DNA of 64,000 nucleotides from Bacillus mycoides (GCF_018742245.1 NZ_CP036132.1:3529001-3593000), one strand, 5' to 3'. Positions 50,033 through 61,282 are shown, numbered from the stretch's first letter. The notes: generated by a model not told the origin, from the sequence alone. Numbers and translations are program-made.

Positions 50033-50575
50033 CTACAATTCTTCAACAATTATATTATGGTTCGTATAAACACAAATATCGCCTGCAATTTCTAAACTGG
50101 CCTTCGCAATTTGTTTCGCTGTTAAATGTTCACTTGCATGTTGCTTTAAAGCACGACCAGCAGCAAGTGCATAATGTCCGCCTGAACCAATTGCTAAAAT
50201 ACCATCATCTGGTTCAATCACTTCTCCTGTACCTGAAACAAGGAGCATCGTTGTTTTATCCATGACAATGAGCATTGCTTCTAGCTGACGTAGCATTTTA
50301 TCACCACGCCATTGTTTCGCCATCTCAACTGCAGCGCGCTGCAAGTTGCCATTATACTCTTCTAATTTCCCTTCAAACATTTCAAAAAGAGTAAATGCAT
50401 CAGCAACTGATCCTGCAAAACCAGCTAAAACTTTCCCTTGGAAAAGTTTGCGAACTTTGCGAGCTGTATGTTTCATTACAACAGCATTCCCCATCGTTAC
50501 CTGACCATCTCCAGCCATTGCACATTCTCCATTATGATGAACTGCAAATATCGTTGTAGCGTGGAAATTTCCCAT
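50033..50575 (-). CDS. hslV: HslV (ClpQ) peptidase subunit
   Basis: A 180-residue N-terminal-nucleophile protease that forms the proteolytic core with HslU. The protein begins [10 protein letters not shown]: the catalytic Thr that is second in E. coli HslV is residue 7 here, after a six-residue extension, followed by AGDGQVT and [15 protein letters not shown]. Maturation must expose Thr7 or the N-terminus acts differently. Start ATG 50573-50575 follows AAAGGAG; no other start fits. Confidence 0.94.
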
Positions 50576-50617
50576 AGAAAAAACTCCTTTATATGTTTTT
50601 ATGGCTTTAAAAGCAAT

Positions 50618-51523
50618 TTATGCCCGCGGGTGATGCTTCATGTACACAGAACGCAATCTTTCTTTAGAGACATGCGTATAAATTTGTGTCGTTGACAAAT
50701 TCTCATGACCTAATAGCTCCTGCACAGTACGTAAATCCGCTCCTTCATCCAACATATGTGTAGCAAATGTATGCCTTAACATATGGGGACTTATCCGCAT
50801 TGTAAGTGAAGCTTTCTTAATGAGTTCGTTCAAAACATAACGTACACCCTGATCAGTTAACGGCTTACCTTTCGCATTTAAAAATACCATATGAGATTGT
50901 TCTTCAGTCTTTTGAGCTAACTGTTTTCTCCCGTTCTCTATATAAGTAATTAAAGCATCTTGTGCATAGCTTCCGAACGGAATATATCTTTGTTTTTTCC
51001 CTTTTCCCATCACTAAAATTGTTCCCACTGCAAAGTCAATGTCGGTAAGTTGCAAATTAACGCATTCGCTTACACGAATCCCAGTTGCATACATCAACTC
51101 TAATAAAGCTTGATTTCTTTGACCTAATGGCGCCCCTGTATCAGAAACTTCAAACAATTCCTCTAACTCTTCAGCATATAAAAACTTTGGGATTGACAAT
51201 TCTTTCTTGGGAAGTGACGCAAGTGCAAACGGATTATCTTTTTGATAACCTTCACGCATCAAAAAACGATATAAACTTCGTAAGCTTGATACTTTCCTTG
51301 CGACAGATTTACGGGCTAACTTCTGATCGTGCAACGTCGTCAAGTATAAACGAACATCCGCGTATGTAACATCTAAAAAAGAGGATATGCCTTCTCGCTC
51401 CATAAATTGCACAAAATGTTCTAAATCATTTTGATAACTTGCAATTGTATATTTTGAATAATTTCTTTCAATTTGTAAATATCCAACGAATAATTGTAAC
51501 AATTTCTTCACATTCACATCCAT
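50618..51523 (-). CDS. xerC: Tyrosine recombinase XerC (CodV)
   Basis: A 301-residue site-specific recombinase that resolves chromosome dimers. N-terminal SAM-like DNA-binding domain (about 1-90) and catalytic domain with Arg in ATGIRVSE, HMLRHTFATHML, LLGHENLSTTQIYTHV carrying the nucleophilic Tyr. Start ATG 51521-51523 is six nt after GAGGTG; an upstream GTG lies in that site. First of the codV-clpQ-clpY-codY set. Confidence 0.94.
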   Translation of the reverse strand: MDVNVKKLLQLFVGYLQIERNYSKYTIASYQNDLEHFVQFMEREGISSFLDVTYADVRLYLTTLHDQKLARKSVARKVSSLRSLYRFLMREGYQKDNPFALASLPKKELSIPKFLYAEELEELFEVSDTGAPLGQRNQALLELMYATGIRVSECVNLQLTDIDFAVGTILVMGKGKKQRYIPFGSYAQDALITYIENGRKQLAQKTEEQSHMVFLNAKGKPLTDQGVRYVLNELIKKASLTMRISPHMLRHTFATHMLDEGADLRTVQELLGHENLSTTQIYTHVSKERLRSVYMKHHPRA

Positions 51524-51538
51524 ATAACTCACCTCAAT

Positions 51539-51575
51539 AAAGGCTACTAAATCGTATCACAACTTAGTAGCCTTT
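51539..51575 (-). terminator. Hairpin between trmFO and xerC
   Basis: Twelve-bp perfect arms AAAGGCTACTAA and complement (51539-51550 with 51564-51575), loop of 13; the minus-strand tail TTTATTG is short, so termination may be partial. Confidence 0.6.
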
Positions 51576-51588
51576 GCAAGAAATTTAA

Positions 51589-52893
51589 TTAAATATTTAC
51601 AAAATTTTGAATTGTTTCCAAAGCGCGTGTAGCATATGCTTCATTTCGCTCTTGTTTCTTTTTAATTTTCTTCTCTAACGGTGTAAATAAACCGAAGTTT
51701 GCATTCATTGGCTGGAAGTTTTTCGCATTTGTCGCAGTAATATAATTTGCCATACTTCCCATTGCAGTTACAGGTGGTAATACAACTGGCTCTTCACCTT
51801 GTACAAGTCTAGCAGCGTTAATACCCGCTAATAATCCTGATGCTGCTGATTCAACATAACCCTCTACCCCAGTCATTTGACCAGCGAAGAATAAATCATC
51901 ACGTTGTTTATATTGATATGTTGGACGAAGCAGATTAGGCGAATTAATAAACGTATTACGATGCATTACACCATAACGTACAATCTCTGCGTTTTCTAGT
52001 CCTGGAATTAGCTGTAACACTTCTTTTTGTGGTCCCCACTTTAAATGTGTTTGGAAGCCTACAATATTGTATAATGTTCCTGCTGCATCATCTTGACGTA
52101 ACTGAACAACCGCATACGGTGTTTTCCCTGTTTTCGGATCTTCTAACCCAACAGGCTTCATCGGTCCAAATACTAACGTCTGTCTTCCTCTACTTGCCAT
52201 AACTTCTACTGGCATACAACCTTCAAAGAAAATTTCTTTTTCAAATTCTTTTAAAGGCACTGTCTCAGCAGCAATTAAAGCCTCATAAAAGCGATCAAAC
52301 TCTTCTTCTGTCATTGGACAGTTTAAATATGCCGCTTCACCTTTATCATAACGAGATTTTAAATATACTTTATTCATGTCAATGCTGTCTTTCTCAACGA
52401 TTGGTGCTGCAGCATCATAGAAATAAAAATAATCTTCACCTGTTAGTTTTTTTAATTGTGCAGAAAGATCCGGAGACGTAAGTGGACCTGTCGCAATAAC
52501 AGTTGGCCCCTCTGGAATTTCAGTGATTTCCTCATTCATTACAGTTACGTTCGGATGATTTTTCACATATTCAGTCACTTTCGCCGCGAATTCATGACGA
52601 TCTACAGCTAAAGCACCTCCTGCTGGTACAGAGCACTCATCAGCTGCACGAATAATGACAGAATCCATTAGGCGCATTTCTTCTTTAATAACACCGACAG
52701 CATTTGTTAATGTGTTTGCGCGAAGTGAGTTACTACATACTAATTCAGCAAATTTATCTGTATGATGAGCTGGTGTTTGCCTTACTGGTCTCATTTCATA
52801 TAATTTTACTTGGACACCACGTTTTGCAATTTGGTAAGCTGCTTCGCTTCCTGCAAGACCTGCGCCAATGACGTTTACTACTTGTGTTGTCAT
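51589..52893 (-). CDS. trmFO: TrmFO (Gid), folate/FAD-dependent tRNA U54 methyltransferase
   Basis: A 434-residue flavoprotein that methylates U54 of tRNA using methylenetetrahydrofolate. FAD motif [13 protein letters not shown] at the N-terminus, followed by [18 protein letters not shown] and the C-terminal [19 protein letters not shown]. Start ATG 52891-52893 follows AAAGGTGA; the upstream frame has no site. Between topA and xerC. Confidence 0.95.
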   Translation of the reverse strand: MTTQVVNVIGAGLAGSEAAYQIAKRGVQVKLYEMRPVRQTPAHHTDKFAELVCSNSLRANTLTNAVGVIKEEMRLMDSVIIRAADECSVPAGGALAVDRHEFAAKVTEYVKNHPNVTVMNEEITEIPEGPTVIATGPLTSPDLSAQLKKLTGEDYFYFYDAAAPIVEKDSIDMNKVYLKSRYDKGEAAYLNCPMTEEEFDRFYEALIAAETVPLKEFEKEIFFEGCMPVEVMASRGRQTLVFGPMKPVGLEDPKTGKTPYAVVQLRQDDAAGTLYNIVGFQTHLKWGPQKEVLQLIPGLENAEIVRYGVMHRNTFINSPNLLRPTYQYKQRDDLFFAGQMTGVEGYVESAASGLLAGINAARLVQGEEPVVLPPVTAMGSMANYITATNAKNFQPMNANFGLFTPLEKKIKKKQERNEAYATRALETIQNFVNI

Positions 52894-52921
52894 ATATATA
52901 TCACCTTTCCTTTTCTTCCCG

Positions 52922-52951
52922 AAAAAAATGTGAGCAGTTACGCTCACATTT
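52922..52951 (-). terminator. Terminator after topA
   Basis: Ten-bp stem AAATGTGAGC and complement (52926-52935 with 52942-52951), loop of 6, then TTTT on the minus strand; it overlaps the topA stop. Confidence 0.88.
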
Positions 52952-55022
52952 GTTGTTCTTCTTCATAATCACACGAAACACATTGTACTTGCACGCCTTT
53001 TTTCAACTTTTTCTCTACGAGCATACCTTCACACTTCGGACATTTACGACCAATCGGCTTATCCCAAGATACAAAGTCACATTCTGGATACGTACCGCAT
53101 CCATAGAAAAGGCGTTTCTTTTTATTACTACGGCGTTCAATAATTTGCCCTTTATCACACTTCGGACAAGTAACACCGATTTCTTTTACAATCGGTTTTG
53201 TATTACGACATTCCGGGAAATTCGAACAAGCCATAAACTTCCCATATTTACCCATCTTAAAGACCATAGGGTGACTACATAATTCACAGTCTTCCCCAGC
53301 TGGTTCATCTTTAATTTCCACTTCACGCATTTCTTTTTCCGCTTTTTCTAAGCGCGGTTCAAATCCTACGTAGAAATCATCAACAATTTTCACCCAATTT
53401 GCATTTCCTTCTTCTACTTCATCAAGGCTTTGCTCCATATTGGCAGTAAATTCAATGTTAATAATTTCTGGGAAAAACTCTAAAATAAGTTCGATTACTA
53501 TTCCACCAAGCTCAGTCGGAACGAAGCGTTTATTATCTAAAGCAACGTATCCTCGTTTTTGGATTGTTTCAAGTGTCGGTACATAAGTAGACGGTCTCCC
53601 AATTCCAAGCTCTTCAAGTGTTCTTACTAGACGAGCCTCTGTATAACGCGGCGGAGGCTGTGTGTAATGTTGCTTCGGTTCTATATCTTTTGAAAATACA
53701 GTTTCACCTACTTCTAAAGGTGGCAACATCTTATCCTTTTCTTCCGCACCATCATCTTTCGACTCTACGTACACTTTCATAAATCCTGGGAACTTTACAA
53801 CTGATCCACTTGCACGGAACTGAACATTGTTATTAATGAGTTTCGCTGTAACAGTATCCATTATAGCAGATGCCATTTGACTTGCAACAAATCGCTCCCA
53901 AATCAGTTTATACAAACGGAGTTGATCACGACTTAAGAAACTTTTTAGTTCCTCTGGCTTTCTCATTACCGAAGTAGGACGAATCGCCTCATGCGCATCT
54001 TGTGCTTTCGACTTTTTCGTTTCTTTCTTCTTCTCTGTTCCTATGTATTCCGCACCAAACGCCTCAGTAATGTAATCACGAGCCTCTGTTTGAGCTGTTT
54101 CTGAGATACGTGTTGAATCAGTTCTCATATACGTAATAAGACCTACAGTCCCTTGTTTTCCAAGATCCATCCCTTCATACAGCTGCTGTGCAAGCATCAT
54201 TGTTTTCTTTGCTCGCATATTTAACTTACGCGCTGCCTCTTGTTGCAAGGAAGATGTTGTAAACGGTAATGCAGGGTTACGCTTTCGCTCTTTTCGCGTT
54301 ACATTTTCAACCGAAAACGCATTGTCTTTCATCTTTTCGATTATTTCGTTCACTTGTGCTTCGTTCGTTAATTGAACTTTTTCACCATCTACGCCGTAAA
54401 AGCTTGCTTCAAATGTGTCTTTCCCTTTCACAAATTCTGTTTTAATTGTCCAGAATTCTTCAGGTTCAAAACTTTGAATTTCTCTTTCACGTTCGATGAT
54501 TAAACGAACTGCTACAGATTGTACGCGTCCTGCACTTAATCCTTTTTTTACTTTCTTCCATAATAAAGGACTAATATTGTAGCCAACAAGACGATCGAGT
54601 ATACGCCTTGCCTGTTGTGCATCTACTAAATCCATATTAATTGCACGAGGATATTTAAATGATTCTTTTATTGCATCTTTTGTAATCTCATTAAATACAA
54701 CTCGGCAATCTGATTCAACGTCCACATTTAACGTATTTGCTAAATGCCAAGCAATTGCTTCTCCTTCACGATCCGGATCGGCCGCGAGATAGACTTTCTT
54801 TGCTTTTTTTGCCGCTGATTTTAAATCTTTTAAAACGGGACCCTTACCACGAATGGTAATATACTTCGGGGTGAAGTTATTCTTTACTTCTATCCCCATT
54901 TGGCTTTTAGGTAAATCGCGGACATGTCCCATGGACGCGACGACTTTGTATTTTTTCCCTAAATATTTTTCAATGGTCTTCGCCTTAGAAGGCGACTCCA
55001 CGATTACGAGGTAATCTGACAT
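52944..55022 (-). CDS. topA: DNA topoisomerase I
   Basis: A 692-residue type IA topoisomerase that relaxes negative supercoils. Toprim domain with [17 protein letters not shown] and [15 protein letters not shown], the catalytic Tyr in [12 protein letters not shown] (about residue 297), and three C-terminal Cys4 zinc ribbons (CELC, CPKC and CPKC sets). Start ATG 55020-55022 follows AAGGAGG; a CCTC upstream could pair with that site. Strong promoter upstream. Confidence 0.97.
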   Translation of the reverse strand: MSDYLVIVESPSKAKTIEKYLGKKYKVVASMGHVRDLPKSQMGIEVKNNFTPKYITIRGKGPVLKDLKSAAKKAKKVYLAADPDREGEAIAWHLANTLNVDVESDCRVVFNEITKDAIKESFKYPRAINMDLVDAQQARRILDRLVGYNISPLLWKKVKKGLSAGRVQSVAVRLIIEREREIQSFEPEEFWTIKTEFVKGKDTFEASFYGVDGEKVQLTNEAQVNEIIEKMKDNAFSVENVTRKERKRNPALPFTTSSLQQEAARKLNMRAKKTMMLAQQLYEGMDLGKQGTVGLITYMRTDSTRISETAQTEARDYITEAFGAEYIGTEKKKETKKSKAQDAHEAIRPTSVMRKPEELKSFLSRDQLRLYKLIWERFVASQMASAIMDTVTAKLINNNVQFRASGSVVKFPGFMKVYVESKDDGAEEKDKMLPPLEVGETVFSKDIEPKQHYTQPPPRYTEARLVRTLEELGIGRPSTYVPTLETIQKRGYVALDNKRFVPTELGGIVIELILEFFPEIINIEFTANMEQSLDEVEEGNANWVKIVDDFYVGFEPRLEKAEKEMREVEIKDEPAGEDCELCSHPMVFKMGKYGKFMACSNFPECRNTKPIVKEIGVTCPKCDKGQIIERRSNKKKRLFYGCGTYPECDFVSWDKPIGRKCPKCEGMLVEKKLKKGVQVQCVSCDYEEEQQM

Positions 55023-55061
55023 GCTAGTGCCTCCTTAAGAGGTGGATTCAAGTCTTCATCA

Positions 55062-55090
55062 ATCTTATTGATTTCTCTTGTTTTTGTCAA
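55062..55090 (-). promoter_or_regulatory. Strong sigma-A promoter of topA
   Basis: Minus strand TTGACA (55085-55090), 17-bp spacer, TAAGAT (55062-55067). A second TTGACA lies farther upstream without a good -10. Confidence 0.85.
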
Positions 55091-55166
55091 TCAAGAATGA
55101 ATATACCATACAGCGACAATCTACCATTTGTCAATAATTGTTTAATAAAAACATAAAAATATATGG

Positions 55167-56036
55167 TTAATTTAAAATTTCTTCAAGGATATCCCCCGCA
55201 TTTCGTACTAGCTTTGCGCCTTGTTGAATTAGATGATTCGTTCCCGTTGCACTCTCTATAAATATAGGTCCAGGAAGCGCAAACACCTCTCTATTTTGTT
55301 CTAACGCAAGGTCTGCAGTAATAAGGGATCCACTTCTCGTTTTTGCTTCTACAACTAAAACACCTTTACTTATACCGCTAATAATTCGATTTCTTTTTGG
55401 GAAATACCATTTTTTCGGCACATAATGCGGTGGATACTCTGTCAATAACAATATATAATCTTTCCACTTGTCATATAAACCGCTATTCTCCTTTGGATAC
55501 ATATAAGATAATCCATGTCCTAATATTGCAATAGTCGGGCAATGCTGCCTTACTGTAACTTCATGAGCAATTGTATCTATCCCTCTTGCAAACCCACTAA
55601 CAATAAGCCATTCTTTTTCAAGTAAAGGTTGTAAAATAAACTTCACACTCTCCTTTCCATATAAAGACGGTTCTCTCGTTCCAACAATTGCTAATTTATT
55701 TATCTTGCCAAGAAAATCTCTCTCTCCTTTTCCGTATAAAACAAAAGGGGGATCTTGTATTTCCTGCAATAGTTGCGGATAATCCTCATCCCATATGGTT
55801 ATATAAAATATTCGATTTTTTTCTAAATAGGATACATATTGCTTTAGATTTGAAGTCTGAAGGAAATTTACTAGTTCTGAAGATTTTTTCGGGGATATTC
55901 CAGCGTAATATTCAAATTGTTTCGGACTAAAAGTGTATACTCCCTTCAGTTCTGGATCAACATATAGTAGTCTCTCCATCGCCTTCCAATGATCCGCCAA
56001 CATGTAATGAAGGTGCAATAAACGTTCTCTTTTCAT
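55167..56036 (-). CDS. dprA: DprA/Smf DNA-processing protein
   Basis: A 289-residue single-strand-DNA-binding protein that loads RecA during transformation. Rossmann-like core with AIVGTREPSLYG, SGFARGIDTIAH (about residues 145-156) and FPKRNRIISGIS; a C-terminal winged helix is absent or very short, so it is the short form. Start ATG 56034-56036 follows AAGGAG. It stands between sucD and topA as in B. subtilis. Intact, so the cell could in principle be competent. Confidence 0.93.
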   Translation of the reverse strand: MKRERLLHLHYMLADHWKAMERLLYVDPELKGVYTFSPKQFEYYAGISPKKSSELVNFLQTSNLKQYVSYLEKNRIFYITIWDEDYPQLLQEIQDPPFVLYGKGERDFLGKINKLAIVGTREPSLYGKESVKFILQPLLEKEWLIVSGFARGIDTIAHEVTVRQHCPTIAILGHGLSYMYPKENSGLYDKWKDYILLLTEYPPHYVPKKWYFPKRNRIISGISKGVLVVEAKTRSGSLITADLALEQNREVFALPGPIFIESATGTNHLIQQGAKLVRNAGDILEEILN

Positions 56037-56082
56037 CTCAATTCTCCTTACCCATAATTTTTATTATGTAAACAAAAAATGT

Positions 56083-56118
56083 GTAAAAAGACACCCTCTA
56101 ATAAGAAGGTGTCTTTCA
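56083..56118 (-). terminator. Terminator after sucD
   Basis: Nine-bp stem AAAGACACC and complement (56108-56116 with 56087-56095), then TTTTT on the minus strand. Confidence 0.88.
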
Positions 56119-56124
56119 AAAAGA

Positions 56125-57027
56125 TTAGTAGTTTTTGCAAGTCTCAAATAATCCCTTTTCTTTTAAAACAGAGATTAATGTTTCACCCATAACAGCTGGT
56201 GTTTCCGCTACTTTAATACCACAAGCTTCCATTGTTTTAATCTTTTCAGCAGCAGTTCCTTTGCCGCCAGAAATGATCGCCCCAGCATGACCCATACGTT
56301 TGCCTTCAGGCGCAGTTTGACCACCAATGAAACCTACAACTGGTTTTGTCATATTAGCTTTTACCCATTCAGCTGCTTCTTCTTCTGCCGTACCGCCGAT
56401 TTCACCAATCATAATTACAGCATGTGTTTCTTCATCTTCATTAAATGCTTTTAACGCATCAATAAAGTCTGTACCGTTAACAGGGTCCCCGCCGATACCT
56501 ACAGCAGTAGATTGGCCAATACCTTCTTGTGTTAACTGATGTACAGCTTCATACGTTAATGTACCAGAGCGAGACACGATACCAACATGACCTTTTTTGT
56601 GAATATATCCTGGCATAATACCAATTTTACATTCGTCAGGTGTAATCACACCAGGGCAGTTTGGTCCAAGTAAACGTGTATGTTTACCCGCCATATATCT
56701 CTTTACTTTTACCATATCTAATACAGGGATTCCTTCAGTAATACATACTACTAAATCAATCTTTGCATCAACTGCTTCCATAATTGCATCAGCCGCAAAA
56801 GCGGGTGGAACGTATACAACTGAAGCGTTTGCGCCTGTTGCTTTCACAGCATCTTCTACTGTATCAAATACTGGTACACCTTCAATATCAGTGCCACCTT
56901 TACCTGGTGTTACACCACCTACAATTTTCGTACCGTATTCAATCATTTGCTTTGTATGGAATAATCCTTGAGAACCTGTAATACCTTGAACAATAACTTT
57001 TGTATCTTTATTAACTAATACGCTCAT
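56125..57027 (-). CDS. sucD: Succinyl-CoA ligase (ADP-forming) alpha subunit
   Basis: A 300-residue TCA-cycle subunit that carries the phosphohistidine. CoA-binding [12 protein letters not shown] at the start, [22 protein letters not shown], and the active His in [11 protein letters not shown] (about residue 247). Start ATG 57025-57027 follows GGGGGAG, 19 bp after sucC. Confidence 0.97.
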   Translation of the reverse strand: MSVLVNKDTKVIVQGITGSQGLFHTKQMIEYGTKIVGGVTPGKGGTDIEGVPVFDTVEDAVKATGANASVVYVPPAFAADAIMEAVDAKIDLVVCITEGIPVLDMVKVKRYMAGKHTRLLGPNCPGVITPDECKIGIMPGYIHKKGHVGIVSRSGTLTYEAVHQLTQEGIGQSTAVGIGGDPVNGTDFIDALKAFNEDEETHAVIMIGEIGGTAEEEAAEWVKANMTKPVVGFIGGQTAPEGKRMGHAGAIISGGKGTAAEKIKTMEACGIKVAETPAVMGETLISVLKEKGLFETCKNY

Positions 57028-57046
57028 TTTTCTCCCCCGCTTTCTA

Positions 57047-58207
57047 TTAGCCCACTAGTGAAACAATTTTTTGTGCACCGTCTGCCATAGATTCTGCTGC
57101 AACAATATTTAAACCAGACTCATTTAAAATTTTCTTTCCTAACTCTACGTTTGTACCTTCAAGACGTACAACTAAAGGCAACTCAAGACCTACCTGCTTA
57201 GTTGCTTCAATAACACCTTCTGCGATAACATCACACTTCATAATGCCACCAAAAATGTTAACGAAGATACCTTTTACATTTTTGTCAGAAAGGATAATTT
57301 TGAATGCTTCTGTAACTTTTTCAGCTGTTGCGCCGCCACCAACATCTAAGAAGTTAGCCGGGTCACCATGGTAATGTTTAATGATATCCATTGTAGCCAT
57401 TGCTAAACCTGCACCATTAACCATACAACCGATATTTCCATCTAAAGGAATGTAGTTTAAGTCATATTTAGAAGCTTCAATTTCTTTTGAATCTTCTTCT
57501 TCAAGATCACGAAGTTCTAAAATGTCTTTATTGCGATATAACGCATTAGAATCAAAGTTTAATTTTGCATCTAACGCCATAACTTTACCGTCACCTGTTG
57601 TAACAAGTGGATTAATCTCAGCGATAGAGCAATCTTTTTCGATAAACGCACTGTATAAGCCCATCATAAACTTCACAGCTTGTCCTACAAGTTCTTTTGG
57701 AATATTGATGTTAAACGCGATTCTACGCGCTTGGAAACCTTGTAAACCTACTGCTGGATCAATATATTCTTTAAAGATTTTTTCAGGCGTTTTTTCTGCT
57801 ACTTCTTCAATTTCTGTTCCACCTTCTTCAGATGCCATTAAAACAACTTGAGAAGTTGCACGATCTAATACAAGACCTACATAATATTCTTTTTTAATAT
57901 CGCAACCTTCTTCGATAAGTAAGCGTTTTACTTCCTTACCTTCAGGACCTGTTTGATGCGTCACAAGTGTAGTTCCTAAAATGCTTTCTGCATATGTACG
58001 AACTTCTTCTAAATTTTTCGCAACTTTTACACCGCCAGCTTTGCCGCGTCCACCAGCGTGAATTTGCGCTTTAACTACACATACTTCCGTTCCTAGTTCT
58101 TTCGCTGCTTCTACAGCTTCTTCTACTGTAAATGCAACCTTCCCGTTTGGAACGCTAACCCCATAGCTTCTAAGGACTGCCTTACCTTGGTACTCATGGA
58201 TATTCAT
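57047..58207 (-). CDS. sucC: Succinyl-CoA ligase (ADP-forming) beta subunit
   Basis: A 386-residue ATP-grasp subunit. [55 protein letters not shown] and [10 protein letters not shown] are diagnostic; with SucD it converts succinyl-CoA to succinate plus ATP. Start ATG 58205-58207 follows GGGGAGG. Promoter at 58277-58305. Confidence 0.97.
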   Translation of the reverse strand: MNIHEYQGKAVLRSYGVSVPNGKVAFTVEEAVEAAKELGTEVCVVKAQIHAGGRGKAGGVKVAKNLEEVRTYAESILGTTLVTHQTGPEGKEVKRLLIEEGCDIKKEYYVGLVLDRATSQVVLMASEEGGTEIEEVAEKTPEKIFKEYIDPAVGLQGFQARRIAFNINIPKELVGQAVKFMMGLYSAFIEKDCSIAEINPLVTTGDGKVMALDAKLNFDSNALYRNKDILELRDLEEEDSKEIEASKYDLNYIPLDGNIGCMVNGAGLAMATMDIIKHYHGDPANFLDVGGGATAEKVTEAFKIILSDKNVKGIFVNIFGGIMKCDVIAEGVIEATKQVGLELPLVVRLEGTNVELGKKILNESGLNIVAAESMADGAQKIVSLVG

Positions 58208-58276
58208 AGTCCCATCCTCCCCTGTTTTCCTGTTTTACTCAAAAAGTTTTTTAATGTTTAAAAAACATTACATTGC

Positions 58277-58305
58277 CATTGTATAAGATGATTGGCACGC
58301 TGTCT
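58277..58305 (-). promoter_or_regulatory. Probable promoter of sucCD
   Basis: Minus strand TAGACA (58300-58305), 17-bp spacer, TACAAT (58277-58282). The leader then contains AATGTTT/AAACATT, a small hairpin near 58254-58270. Confidence 0.65.
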
Positions 58306-58376
58306 ACAATAAAGTGTCAGAAAACTGAAATCGCTTTATTCTTTTTCAAAAATAATAATGTTTATATACCAAAATA

Positions 58377-58408
58377 AAAAATAAGCTGTGAATATACAGC
58401 TTATTTTT
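58377..58408 (-). terminator. Terminator after rnhB
   Basis: Thirteen-bp perfect arms (58377-58389 with 58396-58408), loop of 6, A/T-rich base giving a T run; overlaps the rnhB stop. Confidence 0.9.
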
Positions 58409-59174
58409 GAATCATATCTTTAATTGGCGCGAATGATTTTCGATGTTCCTCTAATACTCCATGTACTTCAATCGCTTCTAAATGCTGTTTCGTCCCATAT
58501 CCCATGTGTTGTTCAAATCCATATGCAGGATACTTTCCTCCTAACTCTTTCATCATGCGATCTCTCGTGACTTTCGCAATAATAGATGCAGCTGAAATAG
58601 AGACACTTTTCGCATCACCTTTAATGATTGATGTTTGCGGAATTGATGTAGGAAGCTTCATCGCATCGATTAATAGATATTCTGGTGTACATGATAAATT
58701 AGCAACGGCATCTAACATCGCTTGCTTCGTCGCTTGATAAATATTTATTTCATCAATAACTTGTGGTGATACAATTCCCACTCCAATCGCAATTGCATGC
58801 TCTTTAATTTCATCATAAAAACGCTCACGTTTCGCTTCACTTAATTTTTTCGAGTCATTTAATCCTGGAATATAAAAATCTTCTGGAAGGACGACAGCCG
58901 CCGTCACAACAGGTCCTGCTAACGGCCCACGGCCCACTTCATCAATGCCAGCAATGTACGTGAGCCCTTTTTCACGTAACTCATTTTCGTACTTTGACAT
59001 TTCTAGAAATTTTTCTCTTTCTTTTTGTGCTAACTCTTTTTGTTTATACCACTTCAAAATTAGTTTTTGAACACCTTTTCGCTCATCTTTCACTAACATT
59101 TGAAAATGCTCGTCTTCTTCACTCATAATTTCTTGCAGCAAACATTCCGCTTCTTGAATAGTCATTTTTTGCAT
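58401..59174 (-). CDS. rnhB: Ribonuclease HII
   Basis: A 257-residue nuclease that cuts RNA in RNA-DNA hybrids and single ribonucleotides in DNA. A helical N-terminal extension (about 1-70) typical of Bacillus precedes the core with [21 protein letters not shown] (catalytic Asp-Glu at about 76-77), NDSKKLS, and a further Asp in LLIDAMKL. Start ATG 59172-59174 follows AAGGAG. In Bacillus subtilis ylqG/ylqH follow here; they are absent. Confidence 0.94.
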   Translation of the reverse strand: MQKMTIQEAECLLQEIMSEEDEHFQMLVKDERKGVQKLILKWYKQKELAQKEREKFLEMSKYENELREKGLTYIAGIDEVGRGPLAGPVVTAAVVLPEDFYIPGLNDSKKLSEAKRERFYDEIKEHAIAIGVGIVSPQVIDEINIYQATKQAMLDAVANLSCTPEYLLIDAMKLPTSIPQTSIIKGDAKSVSISAASIIAKVTRDRMMKELGGKYPAYGFEQHMGYGTKQHLEAIEVHGVLEEHRKSFAPIKDMIQK

Positions 59175-59199
59175 TCATTTACACTCCTTTAAACGTAAC

Positions 59200-59231
59200 C
59201 AAAAAGAAAAGACGTACAAACGCACGTCTTA
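59200..59231 (-). terminator. Terminator after rbgA
   Basis: Seven-bp stem AAGACGT/ACGTCTT (59209-59215 with 59224-59230), loop of 8, followed by TTCTTTTTGG on the minus strand. Confidence 0.82.
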
Positions 59232-60119
59232 TACTTCTTCTACTTTTTCCACATCTTCTACCTGCTCTGCAAACTCTTCTGGTGTTTCAAATGTCATTTT
59301 CCCAAATCTTCCACCACGAAGCTCACGAAGTATAAGCTCAGATGTTTTATCATAATCAATCATTCCGCCGCCCATTAAGCAACCTCTGTTTTTTCCAATT
59401 GCATCAAATAACTCCACAATCTCTTCTGGAATGTCATTTAAATTATATCGCTCTTTTAAACGTTCTGGATAATGTTTTTCCATAAAGCGTAACGCATAAA
59501 TAGCTACATCCTGTAAATTTAATATAGAATCTTTAATTGCACCCGTCGTCGCTAAACGAAGACCAACTAATTCATCTTCAAATTTAGGCCACAAAATACC
59601 TGGTGTATCTAATAATTCCATTTCTTTCCCAACTTTAATCCACTGCTGGGCCGTTGTCACACCAGGACGATCTCCTGTTTTTGCTATATTCTTCTTCGCT
59701 AATTTATTAATCAGTGTAGATTTACCAACGTTTGGAATACCTACAATTAAAGCACGAATTGCTCTTGGTCTAATGCCTTTAGCAACCATTTTATCGAATT
59801 TTTCTTTGACAAGTACTTTACAAGCTGCTGCAATTTCTTTCATACCTTGTCCAGCTTGTGCATTAATTGAAATTGCCTTTTGACCTCTTTCATCAAAATA
59901 TGCAATCCACTGCTTTGTAAGACGATCATCCGCCATATCGGCTTTATTTAAAACAACAAGCCTTGGTTTATGCGTAATAATTTCATCAATCATTGGATTA
60001 CGAGAAGATAAAGGTAATCGAGCATCTACAAGCTCAATTACAACATCAATTAACTTTAATTTTTCTGTTACTTGGCGTCTAGCCTTTGCCATATGTCCCG
60101 GGAACCATTGGATTACCAT
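59229..60119 (-). CDS. rbgA: RbgA (YlqF), 50S ribosome biogenesis GTPase
   Basis: A 296-residue circularly permuted GTPase: G4 NKADMAD (about residue 58) precedes G1 GIPNVGKST (about 125) and G3 DTPGILWP. Needed for late 50S assembly. N-terminal [16 protein letters not shown] is typical. Start ATG 60117-60119 follows AAGGTGG; the upstream frame has no site. Follows lepB by 20 bp. Confidence 0.95.
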   Translation of the reverse strand: MVIQWFPGHMAKARRQVTEKLKLIDVVIELVDARLPLSSRNPMIDEIITHKPRLVVLNKADMADDRLTKQWIAYFDERGQKAISINAQAGQGMKEIAAACKVLVKEKFDKMVAKGIRPRAIRALIVGIPNVGKSTLINKLAKKNIAKTGDRPGVTTAQQWIKVGKEMELLDTPGILWPKFEDELVGLRLATTGAIKDSILNLQDVAIYALRFMEKHYPERLKERYNLNDIPEEIVELFDAIGKNRGCLMGGGMIDYDKTSELILRELRGGRFGKMTFETPEEFAEQVEDVEKVEEV

Positions 60120-60139
60120 GTTGCCACCTTCTTTTTCTT

Positions 60140-60691
60140 TTATTTCACAATACGTGCATCTTTTAACGGCCAATATAGCATATTTGCTTTACCAATCACT
60201 TGGTCCATTGAAATTGTACCAATCGAACGGCTATCTTTACTAAAACGACGATTATCGCCTAAAACAAATAATTGACCTTCTGGAACAGTTTTCTTTCCTG
60301 TCATTTCTTCAAGAGTAAAATCATATGTAAGCGGTCCGTCAGCAAGTTGTTTTTTCTGCTTATCTAAATACGGCTCCTCATAAGGTTTCCCGTTAACATA
60401 TAGTTTATCATTACGGTATTCGATTTCGTCGCCTGGCAGGCCAATAATACGCTTAATATAATCTTTTTCTTCCGTCGCTCGGAATACAATAATATCAAAG
60501 CGTTTCGGATCACCTATGTGATAGCCAATTTTATTAACAATCATTCGATCACGGTCATGTAAAGTCGGCGACATCGATACACCATCTACGAGAATTGGGG
60601 CAAAGAAAAACTGTCTAATTACGCCCGCTAATACAACAGCAATCAAAATTGCTTTGATCCATTCCCAAAGTGAGCTCTTCTCTTTCTTCAT
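60140..60691 (-). CDS. lepB: Type I signal peptidase (SipS/LepB)
   Basis: A 183-residue S26A signal peptidase: one N-terminal membrane helix (about 10-30), catalytic Ser in [10 protein letters not shown] (about residue 43), catalytic Lys in [12 protein letters not shown], then [13 protein letters not shown]. Start ATG 60689-60691 follows GGAGGGG. It has its own extended -10 promoter after the rplS terminator. Confidence 0.95.
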   Translation of the reverse strand: MKKEKSSLWEWIKAILIAVVLAGVIRQFFFAPILVDGVSMSPTLHDRDRMIVNKIGYHIGDPKRFDIIVFRATEEKDYIKRIIGLPGDEIEYRNDKLYVNGKPYEEPYLDKQKKQLADGPLTYDFTLEEMTGKKTVPEGQLFVLGDNRRFSKDSRSIGTISMDQVIGKANMLYWPLKDARIVK

Positions 60692-60724
60692 GCTTTCCCC
60701 TCCACAGTTATGTAAGCTGCTCGT

Positions 60725-60733
60725 ATTATACCA
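60725..60733 (-). promoter_or_regulatory. Extended -10 promoter of lepB
   Basis: Minus strand TGGTATAAT: perfect TATAAT (60725-60730) with TG one base upstream; no strong -35. Confidence 0.65.
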
Positions 60734-60750
60734 AAATTTCATATAGATTG

Positions 60751-60784
60751 GAAAAAGGGAGCTTGTGTATTTACAAGCTCCCAT
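60751..60784 (-). terminator. Terminator after rplS
   Basis: Perfect 10-bp GC-rich arms (60757-60766 with 60773-60782), loop of 6, then TTTTTCC on the minus strand. Confidence 0.93.
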
Positions 60785-60791
60785 ACATGTC

Positions 60792-61136
60792 TTATCGAAT
60801 TTCTTTAATACGTGCTTTTTTACCGCGAAGGTTACGTAAGTAGTATAACTTAGCACGACGTACTTTACCACGGCGAAGTACTTCGATGTTCGCGATTCTT
60901 GGCGTGTGAACTGGGAATGTACGCTCAACACCTACACCGTAAGAAATCTTACGAACTGTGAATGTTTCACTGATTCCGCCACCACGACGTTTAATTACAA
61001 CACCTTCGAAAAGCTGAATTCTTTCACGAGTTCCCTCAACTACTTTTACGTGTACACGTAAAGTGTCTCCAGGACGGAATGAAGGAAGGTCAGTTTTTAA
61101 TTGGCCTTTTGTGATTTCTGTGATTAATTGTTGCAT
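60792..61136 (-). CDS. rplS: Ribosomal protein L19
   Basis: A 114-residue 50S protein: [29 protein letters not shown] and [17 protein letters not shown] are diagnostic. Start ATG 61134-61136 follows AAAGGAGAG. A structured leader and its own promoter lie upstream, so it can be made apart from trmD. Confidence 0.97.
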   Translation of the reverse strand: MQQLITEITKGQLKTDLPSFRPGDTLRVHVKVVEGTRERIQLFEGVVIKRRGGGISETFTVRKISYGVGVERTFPVHTPRIANIEVLRRGKVRRAKLYYLRNLRGKKARIKEIR

Positions 61137-61158
61137 ATTAAATTCTCTCCTTTAAACA

Positions 61159-61225
61159 GATGCTCTTATAAAGTCTTATTAAATTACAGCGGAACATCGT
61201 TAATACGGCTACTGATTTCAGTAGC
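61159..61225 (-). ncRNA. Structured rplS leader (possible L19 leader)
   Basis: Minus-strand RNA forms GCUACUGA/UCAGUAGC (61208-61225) and GAUGUUC/GAGCAUC (61192-61198 with 61159-61165). An L19 leader element is known in Bacillus; assignment is by position and fold. Confidence 0.55.
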
Positions 61226-61234
61226 ACAAATGTT

Positions 61235-61263
61235 ATAATAGCATATTGCTAGGACTGTTGCAA
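61235..61263 (-). promoter_or_regulatory. Sigma-A promoter of rplS
   Basis: Minus strand TTGCAA (61258-61263), 17-bp spacer, TATTAT (61235-61240). Confidence 0.75.
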
Positions 61264-61282
61264 TAGAAAATATATCAAGCCC

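Noticed and set aside
60692..60931. Upstream extension of the lepB frame by 80 codons
   Set aside because: It runs through the rplS terminator and lepB promoter; the GGAGGGG site fixes the start at 60691.
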